Below, one piece after another: positions 8,542 to 10,595 of a stretch of 10,595 bases of DNA; position 1 is the first letter of the stretch; every line of letters begins with the position of its first letter. The stretch is from Baffinella frigidus. Its lineage: Eukaryota > Cryptophyceae > Cryptomonadales > Baffinellaceae. Made by a program: the position numbers and the translations under genes. A model generated the notes under the pieces. It made no database searches and was not told the origin of the DNA. It saw only the letters and a program-made list of their open reading frames with translations. Where the stretch lies: NCBI GenBank assembly GCA_026770585.1, contig MU646352.1, positions 373,672 to 384,266 of the forward strand. The letters are read 5' to 3'.

Positions 8542-10054
8542 ACCATGAACACTCAACCCTCAACCTTGAACACTCAACACTCAACACTCAACAATCAACA
8601 CTCAACAATCAACACTCAACACTCAACACTCAACACTCAACACTCAACACTAAACACTAAACACTCAGCACGGAACACGGATCACTGAACACTGAGCGCT
8701 GAACACTGAACGCTGAACACTGAAACCTGAACACTGAACACTGAACCCTAAACACTGAACACTGAACACTGAACACTGAACCCTACACCTCAAACCTAAA
8801 ACTTAAAACCTAAACCAATGTTATGGGTTTCCGATTTCCAGGAGGAGGCGTGCTGGGTGATCATCTTCCTAACCTCGGATAAGAAGCACGAGAAGATCTT
8901 CATCAAAGGCGGGGCGGTTAAGATCGTCAAGGAGGCTGTCGAAAGACACTTTGACGTCGATTCCCTCCAAGAACAGGTTCCACGCGACGATAGCCTGCGC
9001 CTCAAATCGACAGTGGACTAACTCGGCGTGGGTCTCATCAGTTCTTATACGTGGACGGATTGCGTCCGCTTTGTACCAGGGATAATAGAAAGACGCAGTC
9101 GATTTGAGGCGGGGCGGTTGAGATCGTCGAGGAGGCTGTCGAGAGGCACTTTGACGTCGAGTCCTTCCAAGAACAGGTACCACGCAACGATAGCCTGCAC
9201 CTCAAATCGACAAGTGGACTAAATTATTTGCACCACTCCGCGGATGGATTGCGTCCACTTTGTACCAGGACGGACGGATTGTGTCCGCTTTGTACCAGGA
9301 ATAATAGAAAGACGCAGTCGATTTGAGGTGCAGCCTATCGTCGCGTGGTAGGCGGGGCCTTCAAGATCGTCCAGGAGGCTGTCGAGTGACATTCTGACGT
9401 CGAGTCCCTCCAAGTCCAAGTATATGGTATTTGGTATATGGTGTAGGATATGGTATCCCTTAAGTGCCCATGCCGCCAAATTTGACGGCCAAGAGGTCCT
9501 AGGCAGGTCCTAGGGCCCTACCGTAGGGCGTATGAGCCTACTGGTCACTTAAGGGATATGGTTTGGGGCAGGGTACCCTGTCCCTTAAGTGGCCAGGGGG
9601 TCATATTTGACCCCTGACAGGTCCGAGGGCCCTACCGTAGGGCGTATGAGCCTGCTGGCTACCTAAGGGACAGGGTATGGTATAGAGTATAGGGTATCCC
9701 TTAAGTGGTCATAGGGCGATTTTTCACCCTAACTCGCCGTAGGCAGGTCCTAGGGCCCTACCGTAGGGCGTATGCGCCTACTGGTCACTTAAGGGATAGG
9801 GTGTAGGGTATCCCTGAGGTGGAGAGTAGGCGCATACGCCCGACCGCGGGCGAGCCCCAATTGCTGAATTTTGCCTGTCTCCTAAAGAACGCCTGGGGCA
9901 GGGGAGAATGGCGCTGGATAACCTCGGGCCCAAGGGGCGCGAGGAATCTCTGAAGCTCAAGCGACAGCAAGATTCACTCAAGGTCGAGGTTGGGGGAGGG
10001 GGGGAAGCAGGGGAAGTTGGCGTTGAGAAGAGCGCATGTTGCGTCGTGATGTGA
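526..10054 (+). CDS. ARM-repeat protein with C-terminal CaaX box; 13 exons, 5' partial
   Basis: Joined exons: 526-573, 1373-1407, 2205-2305, 3660-3781, 4483-4561, 4923-4986, 5336-5396, 5897-5962, 6717-6794, 7691-7743, 8224-8347, 8842-8976, 9902-10054. They total 1119 nt, 372 residues plus TGA. Joined residues 1-16 are a repeat tail; full repeats are 17-61, 62-102, 103-149, 150-192, 193-235, 236-277 and 278-322; residues 323-372 are the tail. Each full repeat has a helix-1/2 segment (such as GCGAIAALAQNGN), then GG or KG, then a helix-3 segment (such as IEACLEAMARH) ending in Q. ARM solenoids bind partner proteins; no catalytic motif is present. The CaaX end suggests membrane attachment. The N-terminus lies upstream of the window. 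The partner and exact family are unknown; no transcript was available to confirm splicing. Confidence 0.85.
668..694 (+). repeat. Echo of exon 1 end plus donor (copy 1)
   Basis: ACCGACGCGTCAGTCCAG and TCCGTTCAG, followed by GTTCGT, resembles exon 1 end NASDQSIQ|GTTACC. It is part of a series of three donor-bearing copies at 573, 694 and 789. Confidence 0.6.
763..789 (+). repeat. Echo of exon 1 end plus donor (copy 2)
   Basis: Reads TNAADQSVQ followed by GTTCGC, closer to exon 1 (NASDQSIQ) than the middle copy. There is no acceptor of matching phase upstream. The intervening intron pieces share C-rich blocks. Confidence 0.65.
1107..1345. repeat. Telomere-like CCCTAAA array in intron 1
   Basis: About 240 bases, at first near-perfect CCCTAAA units, then drifting into CCATAAA and CCCCAAA variants. 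It ends 27 bases before exon 2. The C-rich strand is the sense strand. Flanking sequence on both sides is ordinary, so it is interstitial and not a chromosome end. Confidence 0.95.
1373..1407 (+). CDS. Exon 2: ARM repeat helix 1/2 (KVACQTLVVLA)
   Basis: A 35-nt microexon encoding KVACQTLVVLA plus two bases (TG) completed to Trp by the first base of exon 3. The acceptor is the CAG at 1370-1372 and the donor GTACTC at 1408. The joined stretch LAWDQATVGELGTLGGI has exactly the same length as the homologous LAFDPPTAIAIGNEAGI of exon 11, which supports both splice sites. Its start also aligns with exon 12 (EEACWVIIFL) without gaps. The frame is open upstream to about 1350, so an earlier acceptor cannot be fully excluded. 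Confidence 0.65.
1579..2203. repeat. Tandem duplication of intron 2 3' part
   Basis: Copy 1 (about 1579-1869) and copy 2 (about 1888-2203) share, in order, a gagctgtagg block, a taaccyaggtcctg block, ccgt plus 11-12 G plus gcatg, and ctcatgtgtggcacggatcg. Copy 2 ends in CGGCAG, the acceptor of exon 3; copy 1 has CGGCTA. Copy 2 is interrupted by the foldback element at 2022-2168. The stretch 1408-1578 shows nothing I recognise. Confidence 0.8.
2022..2168. mobile_element. Foldback (MITE-like) element, 26-27 bp inverted ends
   Basis: The left end gggacatgtttaatttaag continues to 2047; the right end at 2142-2168 is its reverse complement with one substitution and one extra base. The interior is AT-rich and has no ORF. 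ATGAG occurs at 2001-2005 and 2171-2175 and may be a target-site duplication, if the element is somewhat longer on the left than its visible ends. Confidence 0.8.
2205..2305 (+). CDS. Exon 3: rest of ARM repeat, GC donor
   Basis: After one base finishing a Trp codon, it encodes DQATVGELGTLGG and ITATIKAMNTHKKHAAFQDQ, then one base of an Ala codon. It holds the end of helix 2, the GGI hinge and helix 3 of the first complete repeat. The acceptor is CGGCAG ending at 2204. The frame meets a TAG at 2334-2336 and no GT lies in a useful place before it. The donor that restores the repeat is AAG|GCATCC at 2306, so this would be a GC-AG intron. Joining to exon 4 gives DQAWRLLSHMA, a good repeat start. 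Confidence 0.78.
2585..2660. repeat. (CT)n microsatellite
   Basis: A mostly TCTC tract with a few interruptions, in intron 3. The surrounding region 2335-2584 holds a 10-G run at 2494-2503, a 7-8 C run near 2457 and a doubled ccgtacgtgtgt. No exon is seen there, and 2700-2889 shows nothing recognisable. Confidence 0.95.
2890..3030. mobile_element. Foldback element, about 25 bp inverted ends
   Basis: cgagtattcataatgaatac (continuing to 2915) pairs with 3006-3030 with few mismatches, and a second inner pair (tggtgtatcttaaggg with gccttaacatatacca) extends the stem. No coding content. Confidence 0.8.
3120..3263. mobile_element. Long foldback element with nested palindromes
   Basis: Arms of about 65 bases (3120-3184 and 3199-3263) are nearly perfect inverted copies, with about five mismatches and a loop of about 15 bases. 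Inside each arm, aaaacgagtt and aactcgtttt form a second, shorter hairpin. It is non-coding and sits in intron 3. Confidence 0.92.
3482..3545 (-). mobile_element. CCTACCGTAGG-family element (intron 3)
   Basis: Contains the core as cctacggtagg at 3491-3501, so it lies in reverse orientation. An outer part, ttcctacggataaggtaac, matches the reverse complement of 7938-7956. No ORF. Confidence 0.65.
3660..3781 (+). CDS. Exon 4: complete ARM repeat
   Basis: Encodes WRLLSHMAHHDGNAAIITKE and GGVDMIVKAMASAERDKATQ, a nearly whole repeat: helix 1/2 with W-L-L and A, the D-G-N turn, the GGVD hinge, and helix 3 ending in Q. The first two bases complete the Ala codon begun in exon 3. The acceptor is TTTTGCAG ending at 3659, with a T-rich tract and a ttatg/tattga stretch upstream. 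The donor is GTCCGA at 3782, and translation past it hits TAA within four codons. Two partial copies follow in the next intron. Confidence 0.85.
3916..4008 (+). other. Candidate cassette exon or degenerate copy of exon 4
   Basis: A 93-nt open stretch encodes HEGNAAIVTKEGGVD and VIVKAIASSERDKATQ, matching residues 10-40 of exon 4 with a few conservative changes. It has an AG immediately upstream (GGGTAG), a GTCCGA donor identical to that of exon 4, and phase 0 at both ends, so inclusion would keep the reading frame and add 31 residues. It lacks helix 1/2, and its acceptor is TAG rather than the CAG used by all other exons. That argues for a non-functional duplicate; a real alternative exon is possible. 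Confidence 0.4.
4020..4057. repeat. Two copies of ggcccgccgcggga
   Basis: The 14-mer occurs at 4021-4034 and 4044-4057, separated by nine AT-rich bases. It lies between the two echoes of exon 4 and may mark their junction. Confidence 0.75.
4081..4119 (+). pseudogene. Second partial copy of exon 4 end plus donor
   Basis: Encodes KAVASSERDKATQ followed by GTTGGA, copying the last 13 codons of exon 4. The following intron bases (4120-4197) also match 3782-3855, including the shared block tgctatcttacgggtgg. The upstream half is missing and no acceptor is present, so it is a duplication remnant. Confidence 0.75.
4203..4248. repeat. Perfect 22-bp palindrome plus repeat of its half
   Basis: atctcccgtat followed by its exact reverse complement occupies 4203-4224; tatacgggagatacgtg then recurs immediately. 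It could form a cruciform or RNA hairpin in intron 4. Confidence 0.92.
4345..4386 (+). pseudogene. Partial copy of exon 5 start (VRGLRAIQRIADNG)
   Basis: Fourteen codons identical in protein to the start of exon 5, with several synonymous third-base differences. The bases before it read CCTG where the real exon has CCAG, so the acceptor is destroyed. In frame it runs to a TGA after about 11 more codons without the rest of the exon. It is a dead duplicate about 138 bp upstream of the functional copy. Confidence 0.75.
4442..4467. repeat. Perfect 26-bp palindrome
   Basis: tgcccgcataagt and its exact reverse complement are joined without a spacer. It ends 15 bases before the acceptor of exon 5, so the RNA hairpin would sit over the polypyrimidine or branch region. 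Confidence 0.95.
4483..4561 (+). CDS. Exon 5: ARM helix 1/2 (VRGLRAIQRIADN...)
   Basis: Encodes VRGLRAIQRIADN and GDEGVKNQLAKSG plus one base of a Gly codon: helix 1/2 of a repeat up to the GG hinge. The acceptor is TTTCCAG ending at 4482; the donor is GTCGAC at 4562. Joining to exon 6 gives AKSGGLTAVVQGM, an exact ARM hinge. A perfect 26-bp palindrome ends 15 bases before the acceptor. Confidence 0.85.
4566..4914. repeat. Degenerate telomere-like array filling intron 5
   Basis: Units vary from CCCTAAA to CCCCAAA, CCAAAAA and ACACCAAAC. Nearly the whole intron 4562-4922 consists of it. It can be translated as a Pro/Thr/Lys-rich ORF, which I regard as an artefact. A short continuation (4993-5036) lies in the next intron. 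Confidence 0.95.
4923..4986 (+). CDS. Exon 6: ARM helix 3 (LTAVVQGMKSH...)
   Basis: Two bases complete Gly, then LTAVVQGMKSHASDPVAQEK follows, then two bases of another Gly codon. This is helix 3 of the repeat begun in exon 5. The acceptor is ACCGCAG ending at 4922; the donor GTGAGC at 4987 is the closest to the general eukaryotic consensus in this gene. The whole preceding intron is a telomere-like array. Confidence 0.85.
5064..5187. mobile_element. Foldback element, 26-bp inverted ends
   Basis: Left end 5064-5089 and right end 5162-5187 are inverted copies with 24 of 26 matches (core aaatgtccttgtacgag). The interior has no ORF of note. It sits in intron 6. Confidence 0.88.
5252..5315 (-). 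mobile_element. CCTACCGTAGG-family element (intron 6)
   Basis: Core cctacggtagg at 5263-5273 and the outer part ccctacggatatcgttaac; same orientation and layout as the copy at 3482-3545. It ends 20 bases before the acceptor of exon 7. Confidence 0.65.
5336..5396 (+). CDS. Exon 7: ARM helix 1/2 (CGAIAALAQNGN...)
   Basis: One base completes Gly, then CGAIAALAQNGNAREGIIEQ. With exon 6 this reads QEKGCGAIAALAQNGN, a textbook repeat boundary. The acceptor is TCTTGCAG ending at 5335; the donor is GTCCCC at 5397. The hinge GG comes from exon 8. Confidence 0.88.
5605..5812. repeat. Duplicated intron 7 segment and short exon 7 echo
   Basis: The stretch from ccacctcgcacaattgcat near 5605 recurs near 5768 as ctacctcgcacacatgcat. 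Between them, gtcgagcaggtccc at 5711-5724 copies the end of exon 7 and its donor. A G-rich TTAGGG-like tract lies at 5727-5762, opposite in strand to the other arrays. Confidence 0.6.
5818..5890. repeat. CCCGAAA/CCCTAAA array in intron 7
   Basis: About ten units of CCCGAAA or CCCTAAA, ending seven bases before exon 8; C-rich strand is sense. Confidence 0.93.
5897..5962 (+). CDS. Exon 8: ARM hinge and helix 3 (GGIEACLEAMARH...)
   Basis: Encodes GGIEACLEAMARHAEHTPTQ followed by KQ, in phase 0 at both ends, completing the repeat begun in exon 7. The acceptor is TTGACAG ending at 5896; the donor is GTGTTG at 5963. A (CCCGAAA)n-type array ends seven bases before the acceptor, and a TCC/TCA microsatellite starts about 20 bases after the donor. 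Confidence 0.88.
5984..6125. repeat. TCC/TCA trinucleotide tracts in intron 8
   Basis: (TCC)n with TGC interruptions, then (TCA)n at about 6053-6075, then more TCC. They create long Ser, Pro, Leu or acidic ORFs in several frames, which are composition artefacts. Confidence 0.93.
6409..6441 (+). pseudogene. Partial copy of exon 9 start (GCSALQEKAGS)
   Basis: Aligns with GCLALKEMAGS of exon 9. The preceding bases are CAAG rather than CAG, with one G fewer, so the AG there would splice one base out of phase. Downstream the frame reads into unrelated sequence and then a short CCCTAAA tract. It is a decayed duplicate about 308 bp before the real exon. Confidence 0.65.
6491..6532. repeat. Short telomere-like tract in intron 8
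   Basis: Six or so CCCTAAA-type units with the C-rich strand sense, between the exon 9 echo and the minisatellite. Confidence 0.85.
6543..6710. repeat. Minisatellite, units of about 27-28 bp
   Basis: About six units of the type ccttgatgctgaagg plus ttttcgtaact, alternating gatgctgaagg and gatgatgaagg, running to within six bases of the exon 9 acceptor. Confidence 0.9.
6717..6794 (+). CDS. Exon 9: ARM helix 1/2 (GCLALKEMAGS...)
   Basis: Encodes GCLALKEMAGSLEDRERV and VKNKGVKI in phase 0 at both ends. The acceptor is TCGCGCAG ending at 6716; the donor GTACGG at 6795. The hinge here is KGV instead of the usual GGI. Joining to exon 10 gives KGVKIIVEAMRKH. A 27-28 bp minisatellite runs up to the acceptor. 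Copies of the exon end and donor recur at about 6970 and 7195. Confidence 0.85.
6806..6880. repeat. gatgtagtgctg-type short repeats
   Basis: tgtagtg units recur five times in this stretch of intron 9. No exon is seen. Confidence 0.7.
6905..6988 (+). other. Candidate alternative exon or degenerate copy of exon 9
   Basis: An 84-nt open stretch between ACACCAG and GTACGG encodes LPPLHDHAVSAVGF and VDHEGVVKNGGVKS. The end matches exon 9 (EDRERVVKNKGVKI), including the identical donor hexamer, and the hinge is the more usual GGV. Both ends are phase 0, so it could replace exon 9 without a frame change. Its first half is only weakly ARM-like and lacks the GCLAL start, so it may be a relic. Confidence 0.35.
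7084..7260. repeat. caccatgccatcaaacg minisatellite and exon 9 donor echo
   Basis: Several copies of caccatgccatcaaacggc with gaps. At 7195-7216, cgggcgtcaaaattatacgc echoes the end of exon 9 with its donor mutated from GTACGG to ATACGC. The remainder of intron 9 to about 7620 shows nothing else. Confidence 0.75.
7621..7685. repeat. Degenerate CCCTAA-like tract before exon 10
   Basis: Units such as CCCTAATC and CCCTAAA with the C-rich strand sense, leading directly into the exon 10 acceptor. Confidence 0.8.
7691..7743 (+). CDS. Exon 10: ARM helix 3 (IVEAMRKH...)
   Basis: Encodes IVEAMRKHGQDVGVCEY plus two bases of Gly, completing the repeat begun in exon 9. The acceptor is CGAAACAG ending at 7690; the donor GTACAC at 7744. 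The last 22 exon bases plus the GT are repeated exactly 120 bp downstream. Reading past the donor meets TAA within four codons. Confidence 0.85.
7842..7865 (+). pseudogene. Exact 24-nt copy of exon 10 end and GT donor
   Basis: Identical to 7722-7745, which is the last 22 bases of exon 10 plus GT, exactly 120 bp away. The segment between is made of tctagacaccagaagcc-like units. The copy has no acceptor and cannot extend exon 10 because of the intervening stop. Confidence 0.85.
7938..8015 (+). mobile_element. CCTACCGTAGG-family element (intron 10)
   Basis: Core cctaccgtagg at 7982-7992, with ccggtaccttatccgtagg at its left, matching the inverted copies in introns 3 and 6. Confidence 0.6.
8096..8211. 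mobile_element. Foldback element just upstream of exon 11
   Basis: cgaaaataatgaaacact at 8096-8113 pairs with agtgtttcattattttgcg at 8193-8211 (one extra base). Inside, 8141-8192 holds three copies of atcgtcaacatttgg. The right arm ends 12 bases before the exon. Confidence 0.88.
8224..8347 (+). CDS. Exon 11: complete ARM repeat
   Basis: One base completes Gly, then CAALMRLAFDPPTAIAIG, NEAGIHDIIINAMKDH and PLSPEVQ. This is a whole repeat in one exon, with hinge AGI. The acceptor is CCGCAG ending at 8223 and the donor GTGCGG at 8348. A foldback element (8096-8211) ends 12 bases before the exon, so part of the acceptor tract comes from its right arm. With exon 10 the boundary reads VCEYGCAALMRLA. 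Confidence 0.88.
8363..8816. repeat. Long degenerate telomere-like array in intron 11
   Basis: About 450 bases that pass from CCCTAAA to CCCTCAA, ACTCAAC, ACTGAAC and back. Homogeneous blocks of one variant show local expansion. It fills nearly all of intron 11 and ends 25 bases before exon 12. Confidence 0.95.
8842..8976 (+). CDS. Exon 12: complete ARM repeat
   Basis: Encodes EEACWVIIFLTSDKKHEK, IFIKGGAVKIVKEAVER and HFDVDSLQEQ, a complete repeat with hinge GGA, phase 0 at both ends. The acceptor is TTTCCAG ending at 8841; the donor GTTCCA at 8977. Two partial copies of its second half follow at 9108-9176 and 9351-9419. Confidence 0.88.
8980..9111. mobile_element. Foldback unit A after exon 12
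   Basis: cgcctcaaatcgac at 8998-9011 and gtcgatttgaggcg at 9098-9111 are perfect inverted copies. The interior has gtggacggattgcgtccgc and ataatagaaagacgcag, shared with unit B. Confidence 0.8.
9108..9176 (+). pseudogene. First partial copy of exon 12 end
   Basis: Open for 23 codons, GGAVEIVEEAVERHFDVES then FQEQ, with a GTACCA donor exactly 200 bp after that of exon 12. Helix 1/2 is missing, and the upstream junction is the right arm of a small foldback element. Most differences from exon 12 are conservative, so the copy looks recent. Confidence 0.75.
9180..9348. mobile_element. Foldback unit B, 32-bp arms
   Basis: Arms 9180-9211 and 9317-9348 are inverted copies with 30 of 32 matches. The interior repeats the ggattgcgtcc...tttgtaccagg segment twice. 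It is homologous to unit A. Confidence 0.85.
9351..9419 (+). pseudogene. Second partial copy of exon 12 end, with stop
   Basis: Starts GGAFKIVQEAVE, then hits an in-frame TGA at 9387-9389; the rest still matches the exon 12 end. It lacks a clear GT donor (CCAAGTATAT). It is clearly non-coding. Confidence 0.75.
9448..9840. mobile_element. Three tandem CCTACCGTAGG foldback units
   Basis: Units at about 9448-9562, 9571-9678 and 9690-9801 each run from tcccttaagtg to cacttaaggga (cctaaggga in unit 2) around the core ggccctaccgtagggcgtat. A fourth left end follows at about 9805. taggcgcatacgccc there is the reverse complement of gggcgtatgcgccta in unit 3. All lie in intron 12. Confidence 0.88.
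9902..10054 (+). CDS. Exon 13 (last): charged helix, Gly-rich linker, CaaX box
   Basis: Encodes GRMALDNLGPKGREE, SLKLKRQQDSLKVE, VGGGGEAGEVGVE and KSACCVVM, then TGA at 10052-10054. GRMALDNLG fits the first helix of an eighth repeat. It then passes into a Lys/Arg/Gln/Glu-rich segment and a glycine linker. The last four residues, CVVM, fit the CaaX rule (Cys, two aliphatic residues, Met), which in eukaryotes directs farnesylation; the extra Cys before it could be palmitoylated. The acceptor is GGGGCAG ending at 9901. An alternative donor at GAG|GTTGGG (9989) would remove the tail, but no ARM-like continuation is seen downstream. Confidence 0.8.
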   Translation, partial: GRMALDNLGPKGREESLKLKRQQDSLKVEVGGGGEAGEVGVEKSACCVVM

Positions 10055-10092
10055 GGTGTGGAAGAGGGGGACTTCGATAAAAATGTGAAAAA

Positions 10093-10124
10093 GGGGAACT
10101 CCGATAAAAACTCCGGAGTTCCCC
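10093..10124. repeat. Stem-loop downstream of the stop codon
   Basis: ggggaactccg pairs perfectly with cggagttcccc around a loop of ten bases, 39 bases after the TGA. A related ggggacttcgataaaaa lies at about 10067. Confidence 0.8.
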
Positions 10125-10154
10125 GTCCCCAGAGTGCCGCTCGAAAGGCTACGA

Positions 10155-10190
10155 GCCACATGTTCCCCGGATAACCGGGGGAAACGTGGC
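10155..10190. repeat. Second stem-loop downstream of the stop codon
   Basis: gccacatgttccccgg and ccgggggaaacgtggc pair at 13 of 16 positions (plus wobble) around ATAA. Confidence 0.75.
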
Positions 10191-10440
10191 CATCAATTGC
10201 TTACTTTTGGCGTGTTTTGTAAGAAACCGTCCAATAGTTGACTTTAGGAACGTTCCGCGTAGTGTTTTGAGTGGGTGGTGCGGCGTGATGTGAGGGTGCT
10301 GGCGCTCGTCGCATGAGACCAGCGTGTTCGGAGGTGTTGATAATGTACGTGAGAGTAGGAAAGCGAGGTTTAATAGATTGTCAAACACGGCCGTGACAAG
10401 CCAGAAGGCACGGTGGGACGTGACGTAAGGGCTGTACATT

Positions 10441-10555
10441 GGTACCTCGCTTAGAAGAAAGCGCCACCCCCTAGGGACCCTACCGTAGGCCTATGCCTAG
10501 GGCCCTATGATGGTCCTGGGGGGGGGGGGGGGCTCTTTCTTAAGAGCGAGGTACC
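10441..10555. mobile_element. CCTACCGTAGG foldback with G15 run
   Basis: ggtacctcgcttagaagaaa pairs with the right arm at 10531-10555 (about 21 of 25 matches overall). The core cctaccgtagg is at 10479-10489 and a run of 15 G at 10518-10532. It is the only family member outside the gene. Confidence 0.8.
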
Positions 10556-10595
10556 CCAGTAGGGGTTGAACGTGGGCACCACGGGTGGAGGCGTG

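Larger units (their letters stand above)
10055..10595. other. Region downstream of the stop: 3' UTR and intergenic
   Basis: No exon or second gene is recognised. It contains two hairpins, one foldback element and a repeat of the stop-codon region (gcggcgtgatgtgagg at 10280-10295 versus 10041-10056). No AATAAA is seen. Confidence 0.6.

Noticed and set aside
8363-8816. CRISPR-like array
   Set aside because: Units are 6-7 bases with no spacers, and the context is a eukaryotic intron.
8818-9021. 67-codon ORF as a separate small gene
   Set aside because: It is exon 12 read with a few intron codons on each side; its ATG lies in the repeat array before the acceptor.
10149-10439. 96-codon minus-strand ORF downstream
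   Set aside because: No recognisable motif and it overlaps a hairpin; no supporting neighbour or signal.

Overview
The window reads as nuclear DNA of a eukaryote with very intron-rich genes. Long (CCCTAAA)n-like tracts match the TTTAGGG telomere type shared by plants, many algae, dinoflagellates and chromerids. The dispersed protein style (GG[IV]xx[IV]xxAM...), the many small foldback elements and one probable GC-AG intron make an alveolate alga (chromerid or dinoflagellate) my best guess. The species cannot be fixed from sequence alone. No bacterial operon, rRNA, tRNA or CRISPR array is seen.

I find one gene, on the + strand, covering almost the whole window. It enters from the left already in progress and ends at a TGA at 10052-10054. 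Thirteen short exons (35 to 153 nt) join in frame into 1119 nt, giving the last 372 residues of an armadillo (ARM) repeat protein: half a repeat, seven complete repeats of about 41-47 residues, then a charged helix, a glycine-rich linker and the C-terminus KSACCVVM, a CaaX-type prenylation signal with an extra cysteine. All 13 acceptors are CAG. Eleven donors are GT and one is GC. Splice phases match at every junction, and every junction restores the ARM consensus, which is the main support for the model. Only about 12% of the transcribed span is coding.

The introns hold most of the sequence and are not random. (1) Degenerate CCCTAAA-like arrays sit in the 3' part of six introns, with the C-rich strand as the sense strand. 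(2) Small inverted-repeat (foldback or MITE-like) elements occur in most introns, several just upstream of an acceptor; seven copies of an 11-bp core, CCTACCGTAGG, mark one recurrent family. (3) Most introns carry partial copies of the adjacent exon, usually its end plus the splice donor ('echoes'). Two of these, 3916-4008 and 6905-6988, keep an AG acceptor, an open frame and a GT donor in matching phase, so they could be cassette or mutually exclusive exons. Downstream of the stop codon lie two hairpins and one more foldback element; no second gene is recognised there.
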